A DNA stretch of 64,000 nucleotides from Puffinus mauretanicus (lineage: Eukaryota > Chordata > Aves > Procellariiformes > Procellariidae): the NCBI GenBank assembly GCA_023333565.1, contig JAJKFH010002178.1, positions 558,001-622,000 on the forward strand, given 5' to 3'. The translations under genes and the position numbers were made by a program. Of the stretch, positions 50,233 through 61,695 are shown piece by piece (position 1 is the first letter of the stretch; every line of letters begins with the position of its first letter). The notes beneath the pieces are model-generated. The model was given only the letters and a program-made list of their open reading frames with translations. It was not told where the DNA came from and did no database searches.

Positions 50233-50806
50233 TGTCGTGGTTTAACCTGGCAGCAGCCAAATACCACGCAGCCGCTCGCTCACCCCCCCGCCGGGTGGGA
50301 TGGGGGAGAGAATCAGAAGGGTAAAAGTGAGAAAACTCGTGGGTTGAGATAAAGACAGTTTAATAGGGAAAGCAAAAGCCGCGCACGCAAGCAAAGCAAA
50401 GCAAGGAATTCATTCACCACTTCCCATCGGCAGGCAGGTGTTCAGCCATCGCCAGGAAAGCAGGGCTCCATCACGCGTAACGGTTACTTGGGAAGACAAA
50501 CGCCATCACTCCGAACGCCCCCCCTTCCTTCTTCTTCACCCAGCCTTATATGCTGAGCATGACGTCATATGGTATGGAATAGCCTATTGGCCAGCTGGGC
50601 CAGCCGCCCTGGCCACGGTCCCTCCCAGCCCCCTGCACATCTGGCAGGGCATGGGAAGACAAAAGTCCTTGACTAGCGTAAACAATACCTAGCAACAACC
50701 AAAACATCAGTGTGCCATCAACATTATTCTCACACTACATCCAAAACACAGCATTATACCAGTTAATAGAAAGAAAATCAACTCCATCCCAGCCAAAACC
50801 AGGACA
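50233..50806 (-). repeat. 5' LTR of the two-LTR element
   Basis: Nearly identical to 48235-48809. It carries CCAAT (50586-50590), CRE TGACGTCA (50560-50567), ATATAAG (50545-50551) and ATTAAA (50359-50364) on the - strand, all intact. As the 5' LTR it would drive transcription leftward through the internal region. Confidence 0.92.
50545..50590 (-). promoter_or_regulatory. LTR promoter: CCAAT box, CRE and TATA-like box
   Basis: On the - strand CCAAT (50590-50586) is followed by the full CRE palindrome TGACGTCA (50567-50560) and ATATAAG (50551-50545). This is the spacing of a compact RNA polymerase II promoter, with initiation expected near 50515-50520. The 3' LTR has the same three motifs at 48547-48592. 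In the solo LTR the CCAAT is kept, the CRE is changed to TGATGTCA and the TATA-like box is lost. Confidence 0.6.
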
Positions 50807-50811
50807 CTGAT

Positions 50812-53800
50812 CTTGGAGTAAGTTAGGAGCGATATGCCTCAAGCAAGGTATTACAACTATAGGTTGCATTTTAAGGCAACAAACTTCTTATATCCATGTG
50901 TATGTTAATAACAGCAACCACGTCTTCTACAGCACTTTGCTTCCCAGTAGCACAGGACTTTCTGAACATCTGGACAAGAATTTTGCAGAACATGTGTATA
51001 TGCTGCATTCTTATGTACATGTGTGGTAGACACGTACATGCTTACTTTGCGATCAGAAGCCCTTTCTTCATGTCTTATGTCTGTACTGACACTACAATGG
51101 GATAGCATATGTGCTGCAGATCTACATGCTAGAAGTCTGGTTATGTTACAGGGAATGTATACATAAGACATCTCATGATTTCACCTTAGTATGCTTTCTT
51201 TTATAATAATAAAAACACTTTTCCAGAAACAGAAACCATGTTTTCTACCTCATGGTCCATGGTTTTAGGAGGGACTTTCCTATAATTTCTGTAATCTTAT
51301 AGTACAGGTGTAGAAGTGCACAGTGTCAGAAATAAGACTTTAAGAGGCAATAATATGATATGTGAGCCTGTCTTTGAGGTTTCCCAAATGTCTGCAAACC
51401 ATACGGGGTTTTTTGATCATCCATATTCTGTCCCTGACCTGAGAAAGCATCATTATTAAAGTCAATATTTAAGTGGTCAGGAGTCACTTAAATATTGTCT
51501 GAATAGGCATGAAAAGAAGTGTGTTTAACATTAGGGCCAATAGGCATACAGCTCGCCAAAATTTTATTATACAATATAAAGACTTAATTTATCCCACTGT
51601 CTTACTATAAGAAATCTGCTGATTTGTCCTTATTCTCAGTTTCTGTAGATGTCCTAAATGCTAAAGATATGTTTCCTGCTTCAAATAAATGCTCTATAGT
51701 TTTTAAAAATCATCTGCTTCTATTCAGGCTGCTTGGTTTGTTTTAACACAGCTACACCTAATCCATTATGATGGTTGTTAACGTGACTAGAGCCAAACAC
51801 TCAATGAGCACTTGTGGGAAATTTTGAGAAAGTTTGCAGTACTCAGCAAGGGTCTGATTCTTATTCAGTATTTCCTCACAGAATATAGATGATCTGCCTC
51901 TTTCTTCTCATGCCACGTACATAAAGGATTAAAGAAGCAGCAGCACAACATCAAGTATCCTGCTTTTTTAATATTTGTGAAGGGACAACATATTTCAAGG
52001 GAGAATGGATTTCCTGAAAAAAAAAGTGCATGTATATACATTGTTAAGAGTGGCCTTGAAATGTCTAAACTTGGCTAATTCAATACTTTTTTCATTCAGA
52101 AAGGAAGCTTCCAATGGTGTGCCATTCAAAACTTTTAACAGTAAATGGAATTTCTACAGGACTCTTAGAAGCTGTTGACTAATAAAGTATGAAGTTAGTG
52201 CCCAACTGTTTAGAGACTGACTCTAGACACACCCCTACAGTGAATGGCAGAATGGTTACTGAGATTAATGGGAGCCCTTAAGCCAGAATAGAAGTCCATC
52301 CGACTAACAAAAGTGAAAAATAAGCAGAGTTCAGCGGGTTTCCATTGGTGCTTCTGTAAGTGGTGCATGTGAGAGGACACCTTTAAGACTCCTGCAATAG
52401 CTGCACTGTTGGGCTTGTATTTAATGTTGAGCTAAGAAATCTTTCACCAGTAAAGATCGTCTGTGCTGTTACTCGTTCTGATAATTCAGACTTTTACATT
52501 TTCTTCTGGGATAAAGGACAAAATACAGGATCCTAGAGTAATTATGGTATAATACCTAATATATAAATACTTAATTATTACTATTTAGATAAAGAATTGG
52601 AATGATTTGGACATGTGGTGATTTTCGGTTTCAAGACAAAGCCTACAGTATCACAATCTTGGGCATGCAGCTGTTGTCCTACAGCAATGATCTGAAAGGT
52701 AAGTCCATTAATTGTGTAAAAAATAGTCTGCTTTTAGTACTGAAATCTACTCCTCTGACTGTCCCATGGTGAAGGCTGGCTTTTGATTCAGTGCCACTTA
52801 AAACATGAAGCTATACCATTGATGAGCAATCCTTTATGGGCTCTCAGCCTGTCAAGAATGAGATTTTAACACTACGCTATGTTCTGTATTGCACCTGGGT
52901 GCATACAAGCACATGTACATCCCACACTGTCCTCGTATTCCACAGATATACACTGGTAAAATATTAATTCCCTCACTTCTGTTTGTGGTTTTTGGGGGTT
53001 GTTATGGTTTTTTTTTGTTTGGGGTTTTTTTCCCTCTTCTGGTCTGATAGTATCATGACATTGTGTGCTGTTATCTGCTTGTCCTATCCTTCCTGACTCC
53101 TTTTTTCGGTAACTATGCATTCTTCTAGCACAACCACAGTCCATTTAACTGGTCCTATGAATACACTGTAATTGACCCTTCAGATGTTAAATAAATAATG
53201 AGCAACTCATACATGTCAAAGAATTTCAGATCACCGATATAGAAAAATCATCAGTCTTAACAGGGAAGGAGAACCTCTGCAAAAGTCTTTGTCTGCTTGT
53301 GAAATGTTTATCACACAAGCCAAGCTTAACATGTCATGGTTAGTAATCCACAGTCAGAGTCTTGGGGTGGGATTAGTGGTTGTTTGCACTAATGGCAGCA
53401 CTACACAAGCTGAATAAACCCTGCTATTTCAGATACAACCCTTATTTCACATACACATATATTTCATACGCACCAGTATGCTGTGTTTAGTACCCTGCTG
53501 CCGAATACTCTGTTAAGCTGCAAAAACAATTTCAGTGAGTTATATTGTTTGGACAACAGAATTTATTGACCCATCTTTTCAGGCACTGGTTACACTTTGA
53601 AAAAAGCTGTATGGTGCAGTTACTTTGCCATCTGTGGCAGAAATAAGAAAATGTGAGGGTGATGGTCATGATTCTTACTGACATCTTATATCCTGGTATC
53701 TAATAACAGCTGACAAAGAAGCACCTGCATATGTTCCTTGAATTCTTTAAAGGTTATAGACTGAAAGCTAGCAAAAACAAAAGACCCACCATGCAAAGTG

Positions 53801-56800
53801 ATTTTGATCTGCAAATTTTGTTTATGTGAACTAAGTATTGAAGAAAGCATAAGACCTACGTCTAAAAATGTTATCAGTAGCAACACCACCAGGGTTTCTA
53901 TTCCGGATGGGCCTAGTCATATCAAAGCTCTGGCAAAGATGAGAAATGAAACAGCATCATGTATTTTTCTTTAGTTGAATTCCTGTGGGTTCTATTCGTA
54001 CAGTATTTATCAAAACAGCACTTTGCAGCAGCTCCTCTGAGGATAACAGCATTCCATTTCAGTTCACAAAGTTAGTGTGATATTGTTGAACCAGACCTGG
54101 GGCAGGGAAGGGGGGATAAGGGAAAACAACCAAGCAAAATCCGTCAGCCAGCCAAAAGAGAGGAACGATATCTTTCACAATTTGCAGTCCATAAGTATTT
54201 TCTCTGAAAGCAGATCAAAATTTTACTTAATAACTTTCATGGAGTGGACAATGGCAGAAAGTTAGCATTTGCGTATCATATCAAAACAAGTTATCACAGA
54301 GACAGCTATTCCTTTGAACAGTAATTTGAACACTGGGATAAAAATCCAGGTGCCACCTATTCAGTCTCTTCTCTATTAACCTAACTGTGCTATTGCACAT
54401 TTTTTTCAAAAGGGTTCTCACCATTTTTGTGAAATAGCAATTCTTGCATATGGACTTAATATTATGTTTATTTCCCAATTTGCCTGTTAAAAAGAAAATT
54501 CTGGATTGCAGTGTCATATGCATGAGAATATCAGCTCTGCCTTGGGATTTTACCTAAGAAGTTCCCCTCTAATTTACAAGTACTATGGATGCTACACAGG
54601 AATTTTTGCAATAGCAAGCTGCAAGTGAGAAAGAAAGGTATCCATCGTACTAATCCCTGGTTTCAGTACTTTGAACTATAAAGTAGAAATGGGAAGAAGG
54701 GGGTATATTTTCCTTTTTGTTTTTTCCCTAAGCTGTTTACCTTTTCAATATTAAACAATTTCATGTTAGCTACAAATATAGGGAAATAAAGTTTTAAAAA
54801 TACTTTAATGAGACCCTCTATGGATGGGATCAACTCCCTTAACTTCAGACTCTATATTTGAACTATTTGTTTAGATTCTTTTGACAACAAATGGAGAGAA
54901 ATAAACCTTTCTAAAGTATGATTCATCTTATCTATTTCAGACACCTACTTTAGGATGAGATAAATTGCATTCTGGAGATACCAATTTTTCTCCATTAACT
55001 GCAAATAGTATCTAGATTATTAATGTAGAGATAGGTGTTTGTAACGTCTAAACTTCTAATGCAGGAAAAAATCATACATCTGAAGTTAGAGGAGATGAAT
55101 CCCACTCCGTACTTCACTTCTAGAAACATTCTTGCCAGTTCAGTTTAAGAAAAATACAACTGTTAGGTGCAATGCATCTCTTTTAAGACAAACATAGGAC
55201 CACTGATGCCTTTTTATTTTCCCTTTATCCATGTAGCTGTCAACCACAGGTAACAAGTTTGCGCTTACGGGTAACGTTTTTAATTCAGATATATCACTGA
55301 ATCTGTGCCAAGACTGAAAAGTAATTTAGGGTCATATCAGACATTTTAACATGGAACACTGTTAGACTGAGGTTTACAGCCCAAATGTCAACACACGTAA
55401 TAATGTGAATGTAATCCTGTCTTGTGACTTCTGTCTTTTTAGTATATCCAAGCTGAATGATAACATCTAAAGTGGAGAAAATGCCACTGAGGAGATAAAT
55501 TAAAATGTCTTTTAGGAACAAACTACATCATGGAGCAAAAAGGTTAGGATCAGAAGTACGGATTCAAATCCTAGCATGAGAATTCTGGAAGATTCAGGAC
55601 TGGAGATTTGCCCTCGATCATGCCGCTTACTGGTATGAACAGATTGGGATTGTATCAGACACTGCATGTGCCAAGTTGATTGTGAGGAGTTGAGAAGGAA
55701 GCACAGAAAGACACATCCTATTACAGCCTTAGCATTGTACGTACTGTTTTGGAATGGTCAAATGTCTCTTCATAGGGAAAACACTGCATGTTTGGAAAAA
55801 AGTGACATCTCAACAGGCTACATCTGGGAAACAACTTAAGGTCATAACAATAAAATCCCAAACTGAGACAGAACACAATCAATTAGTCACTGAGAAAAAA
55901 TCCCTCTATGAGCAATGATTAAGCTAGTAATTCTTGAAAATTTGAAATGTTTGCCGTGATATACAATGGGATATTGCTAACTGCAGTCTTTTCATATTTT
56001 GTAGATTATTTCAGTAAAACAAGAGACAATAACTTTGTGTTCTGTAAGCTGAAAATGAAAACCAGATACACATATTCAAGCCATTTACTGAATGCTGTTT
56101 TTCAGGAGAGAGGTTGACATATGGATTCTAGGGGTGATTATGTCACTGAAATAAGTACATTGATGTAGTCTCCAGTTAACAGTGCAGCTGACAGGAGCCA
56201 CTCTTACATTTTTCCTAAGCAAGAAAAGATGCATTTTGGTCAAAGGCATTTCACTTAGACTAAGCAAAATGGTTACTTTGTAGCCAAGATCCTTTTGCAG
56301 GTACGAGGATGACACTGGAAGAGGCTGAGTGAGGAAAGGTTGTCTTGCTACCTGAGTGCCTTGAAAGATGGCTTCTCAGATGGCAAGTTCTCAGAACCTG
56401 CAGGGAGTATGGGTGAGCATGTAAACAACCCTTTAGAAAAGGCAATGTACTTCCACTTCTGTGCTTTCTGAGATAGCCATGTAGCATCACTGCAATGGGG
56501 AGACAGGAGTATGGCTCCACTCAGTGCTTCTTGCTACTTAAAGTGTTTTTCTTGCCTGGAGTTTTTAATCTCTCCTTTGCGATTGCTAGTTTACAATGGT
56601 GTTAGCTACCATAACTTAAGACTATTCCGGCAACTCTCCAGAGAACAAATGCAGAAATGCAAGAACGAAGAGGTATTTCACGTGCCAGTGGAATTTTGCT
56701 TCCACTGAAGAAGTGCTGTGGCTGGGAGTCCTTTCTGGGTTGGAAACTTGCCACAGAAAAGATTTCTATAGACCCCTCTGTCAGGAAAGAATGCAGGGAT

Positions 56801-59800
56801 TTTGTTCCATGACATTCAGCATCTTAAATGAAATGCAAAATGACAGTTACCTGTGCTGCAGAGCACTGGCAACTGAGGCACATGGGAAACAAATCAGTCA
56901 ACGGTTGAAGGACAGACTCTCCTTCTTCCTACATAGCTATCTGTACTACAATTATTTGTTACGACTAATTCAATATAATTAGCATAATACTTAGATACCA
57001 TTCTTAAAAATGTTAGTGAACAGAATTTCTGTGGCTTGCTTTTTAATAAAAGAAACATTCTGTGAACTTGTTTCTTAGACATATTTTAATAGTGTTAAAC
57101 TGTGTTAGCAAAATCGTTACTTAGAAACCTCATGCTTCTAATTGTTGTCTATAGGTATGTGCAATAATTGTACAGAGAAATGGAACTGAGCTTTTATGTA
57201 TTCATAATACTGAGCTCAAGTCAAATGCACCTTCTTCATTAACACCCCAGTTATCAGCCATCCAAGTATCCACAGAATGATACACAGCCAAGGCTAATGG
57301 GGATGTTTTGTAGTTTTTACTTTGGGATGCGCACAGTACCTCCAAAGGAAGCAAAAGACCCAAAGGAAGAGTCTGGATCTGTAGAAGACAAGGAAGGGGC
57401 AGAAATGCTAAGACTCAGCTACAAAAAATTTGGGAATTATTAAGATATCTTGGAGACCTCCTACCTTATCAAGAAACCCATGTGCTAGATGTCGTGGCAG
57501 CACTTCATGCACATATTCAATATGCTATAGCCACAGATCCTTGAAGTGTTAGGGCAGGGGCACGACCAAAGTATGCACAGAGTTATAGTCTAGGGATAGA
57601 ATCCCTCTGTTGTCCTTAGGATGTGTCCTGGCATCAGGGAGCATCTGATCTGTCCCTGGAATTGGTCTCTTGCCTTCTTGTCAGGTTACATCATTCCAGA
57701 AGAACAATAGCAGTTAGCTGATGTGAGAGTGTGCTTTGCTAGGGTCAGTGTTGGACTATATCATCACAGCAAGTTAAATTGGTGTTTGCAGAACAGGCTA
57801 GATAGAGCTGGACAGTTCTTATTACCTAGATTTGTTGTTTAAGACTGCTGGCATGTTCAGATAAGCATCTGAGGATTGGGACTTTCAAGTAATATTTCAT
57901 ATATTTCTTTTTTACTCTAAGTCACAGAATAATTGTTTAGAAGGAAAAGCTGAGGGTTTGATGCCATCATATGTCTCCAGAATTGGAGGCAAGTAATCCA
58001 TTTTTTCATGTATTGGGAACAGGTTAAATGTGACTAAAGCCATGAAACAAAAGGTAGAAGTGTCCTTTTTCTGGTCTAGTAATTCAAGTGCATCCATTTT
58101 ATAGTGTTATGTGACAGATGATTATGACATGCCTGGGGCTTTGATTCAGATGTCTCCTCAAAAGAGGGTAGACTTGAATTTGGATCTAATTTTCAGTAGA
58201 TGATACTTGAAAATCCTGACCCTCTTGTGCACTCTGTTCCCTCTGATCTGTGGCCACAAAGTGGAATAGCATCAACAAAGAGATGAAGACAGCCTCGCTT
58301 GAGAATACTTTGGTAGTTAGCTTGTTATCTTTGGGAATGCAAGGCTTAGTCTCTTCTTCCTGCTCTAGATGTGGTTGAATGAGGTTGACCTAAGAGATTT
58401 GGCAACTCTGGGTCTACGCAGCTTAAGAATTGGGAATGATCTGAGACTGCAACCATATAAAGCTTCATAAACAAGATTGATGCTACCTCTGAGATTTGGT
58501 AGGATACCAGAGATGCTGTTGGCATCTCATGGTTTTTCATACGCATGCAGTGGTTGCATTGCTCTGGACATTTTGCCACAGGACCAAGAAGCAGATAGGT
58601 CATTTCACTTGATGTTGCACATCTAGCCTCAGATAGGCCTGCAGGCTCATTCTATAAACAGGGGAAGTTATCTGTGAAATGGAAATCAGAGTTTTGACTG
58701 TTGTGATTCTGCCGTTTCTAGACTTGAATACTTTTTTTTGTTTCCTGCAGCTTGTTCAGATGTCATATAAATACAGAAAATCTATGTTTATGGACTATAG
58801 TCAACTCCAGGGGATGACTGGTAATCCCCAATAGTAGACACCTACCTTTAAATGCCACAACTGATTCTGGAAAGGTCTGCCTCCCTCCTATCTCAGTAGA
58901 AGGAGCTTGCAAGTCTAACAGAGTAATTTTTAGAGAGCTAGCTTCTGTGACATGAATTCTATGCTCATTGTTGCCTAAAAACTGTATTGAGGGGCCTAAA
59001 ACGGCAGTTGGTGCTCATGCCCTGAATGACTTACCTAAAACCACAGAAGAAATTCATGGAAAAGAGGTTTGCAATAGAAAGCAGACATTATTATAACTAA
59101 TCTAGAGACTTAACCCAATGGCCATTCTACTGAAGCAAAACATTATGTGGTTTTTATAAAAGCTCACACATTCGCCTGGAGGTGCCATCATCCTTAAAAA
59201 GGTAATTCCTTTTAGCATTGTTACCAGTTTACTAAGTTCTTAATTGAATTATTACGCCTGTGAATTTTGTGTATTAAAATTAACATCTATCTATTGAAAA
59301 CCTAGAAAAAATAAACCCATAGTTTTTTAATGTTTTATATTTAATGCACTTGCAATTTCCTCTTGTCATTTCTAGCCAACAGTAGTGACATTTCTCTGAT
59401 ATCCTTGACAGTGTTTGGTAATCTCCGCTGAAGGCAGAGTTAGCAAGAAGTAAGTTGTCGTAGCTAAGAGACCAATCAAAGGCTTGCAGAAGGGAAAATA
59501 AAACAATTTTGATGTATTGATTTTTTTTTTCTTCATTCTTTGTACTGTTTGCCCATGTCTTCAGTTGGATTTATCCTGAGACTGAATCCTGAAGTTTTGG
59601 GGGGAAAGAGCTTACAAAATAAAAAATGACTTAACACTGTAACATTACTGACTAACTAGTTGTAGAAGTTTGCACAAGATTAAGGTCCCATAAACTGGTT
59701 AAGACTTTGAGTAGACAATGGGCTTCACTCGTCATTTTTTTGCCTGGCTAAGAGCCTCATAACACCAGTATGATAAAGTATCCGAACCTGGTTAAACTCA

Positions 59801-61681
59801 GTTTTGCATTCAAACCATGATTTGACTGCTTTATTTTTACTGTTTCCAGAGACAGATTTTTCTGTACTTGTAAAACCTTTTAACAGTGGCAAAAAATCTG
59901 GCCCTGCTACATACCTCCTTTTAAAAACAGTGCTTCTGCTATTTTTCTAGCTTTCCTAGAACATTTCAACAGAAGTCCTACAGCATGCACTCAAAATAGT
60001 GTTTCCTGATTTTTATTCTCTCTCAGTTTATGTGATATCTGAAATTAATTAACTGACAAATGTGCCATGTTATCAAAAAATTTTATAGGATCCCTCTTGC
60101 ACATTTGAGTGTTGTAATAATTCTGTTTCAGAGTGTTTGGGCATCACAAACTTATTGCAAAAGGGGCAATTTGATTTTTATTGGTACAGTAGCTTGTGCC
60201 TGAAGACCACCCTTACTGGGCCCCAAGTGGCTTTACACTCCAGTGGGCTCATTGTAAAAGTAACATAATAGGATGAAGCATGGGGCCGGGGGTGGAGGAG
60301 GGGAGGAAGTGGTACGCAACTCTAGCAATAAGTTTGGCAGTAATGAACAATTCAAACAGCCTGATACAAAATCAAAATGCAGCCTGACTTTTCCTGAATT
60401 TGAAAATAAAGAAAGAAAGAAAGAAAGCAGGGGAGAGTAAGGAAGAAAAGAAAATATTTTGACTGAAACATGATTACTTTCTATTTCTGTAGATCACACG
60501 ACCAGGTTTTCCCTGGTATGCTCTTTCCTGTAGAGGGTGGTTAGGTTTATTAAAAAAAAAAAAAAAAGCATACATGCAAAAGAATGGTATCCATGTGCCA
60601 ACCCAGCTGTACCACAGTAGTTTCAGAGATATGAATCCCTCCTCCTTCTACTCCAGCGCCTATTCCATACACTCTCCATCTTCCCCTCTCTGCTTTTGAT
60701 CATCCTTCAAATGCTGCAGGCACAATATGGTACACAGCTTTATGGACCCCCATATTGACCTATGCATTCATCTGTTCGGCACCATTTCTACCTTTGTGTA
60801 TACACTTAGTTTGCTCCTTAGAACCCAGTACCCAAAATGTTTTGTTTGTTCTTTAAGATTGGGAGTATGTCTCTGAATCTAGTTTCTTTAGATAAGACAG
60901 TTGTAAATACCCTTGCTTTTTATACCTTTCATGACACTAAAACTGAATGAAATGTGAGCTTTGAACAATGCAGTCATTGTGAGGCTCTTTGTCAGGTGCA
61001 CTAGTTTTCTTTCTCATCAGTTTGGCAATCTTTAGACTTTTCCCTTGATTTATTAGCCTTGCCATTTTCTTAGCTATATTTTTTGAGTGAAATCAGGACT
61101 TTTCTATTCCAGCAGGATATAGTTGCTGCTCTGATTTACTTCTTGAATTATTTTTTTGACTTCTCATCTGACTTGAAAGGACTTCTCCTTCTTCCCCTGT
61201 CTCAAGTTCTTATTACACATAAATAAGGTTACTCGAGAAACCAGGGGTCGTATATGATATTTCTGAATCATTCCTTATGTTCCACACAGACGTTGTCATG
61301 AGACTATGATCCCTCTTACGCAGTTTGAATTACCATTTATTTGCTTATCAATGAGTTTCACTTTTTTTGTGTTTGGCATCATGCTGTTTGAGGGATAGAT
61401 TTTAGATTTTGGGCGGGGTATTTGGATTGTTGTGGGTCCACTTCAGGCTGGTTTTTCTCTTTTGCACCTGAAATGTAGTCACAATCTGCTACTGAACTAC
61501 ATTAATAACAAAATTGTGGGTTCACTGTGGACAAGTATAAGGTTAGTACTTGAAATCAGATCAAAGAATGTAGAGTAAAACAAAAATTATTTTTCCAGAT
61601 TTTCCAGCACCAGTTGAAAGGTGTCTGCTTTATAACTTCTGAATGTGGTTGTACCATGTAATAGCACAGTTGTGATGCCAT
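50812..61681. other. Non-coding sequence, no gene seen
   Basis: Only short ORFs below 91 codons are present in AT-rich sequence. Noted structures are a G/T-rich pyrimidine-purine stretch at 52976-53037, a T run near 59520, a G-rich patch at 60283-60311, a GAAA microsatellite at 60403-60428 and an A run at about 60551-60567. No transposon body, RNA gene or splice-paired exon was recognised. Confidence 0.6.
60403..60428. repeat. GAAA tetranucleotide microsatellite
   Basis: About five to six AAAG units are followed by purine-rich sequence. It is a short simple repeat. Confidence 0.85.
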
Positions 61682-61695
61682 CCAGTAGAGGGCAG
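61682..61695 (+). promoter_or_regulatory. Candidate CTCF binding site
   Basis: CCAGTAGAGGGCAG fits every position of the 14-base CTCF core consensus CCASYAGRKGGCRS. CTCF sites act as insulators and loop anchors. A second, weaker word with the same AGAGGGCAG core in the same orientation lies at 62315-62328. Occupancy is unknown. Confidence 0.5.

Larger units (their letters stand above)
48235..50806 (-). mobile_element. Two-LTR, internally deleted endogenous retrovirus (likely non-autonomous)
   Basis: Two LTRs of 575 bp (48235-48809, the 3' LTR) and 574 bp (50233-50806, the 5' LTR) flank only 1423 bp of internal DNA on the - strand. The internal part starts with a tRNA-Lys3-type primer binding site and ends in a polypurine tract, so the ends needed for reverse transcription are present. 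No recognisable gag, protease, reverse transcriptase, integrase or env domain remains. Much of the space is a 48-bp tandem repeat. By hand I count about 11 substitutions and 3 single-base indels between the LTRs, about 98% identity, so insertion is fairly recent. TTGAT (48230-48234) and CTGAT (50807-50811) are a candidate 5-bp target duplication with one difference. A 5-bp duplication is usual for ERVL-like elements, while a Lys primer site is usual for ERVK, so the class is left open. Confidence 0.92.

Noticed and set aside
50438..50692. 84-codon ORF on the + strand
   Set aside because: It lies antisense within an LTR, a GC-rich stretch where stops are rare.
53595..53640. Possible reverse-oriented CTCF site around GCCATCTGTGGCAG
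   Set aside because: It lacks one base of the consensus spacing, so the match fails.
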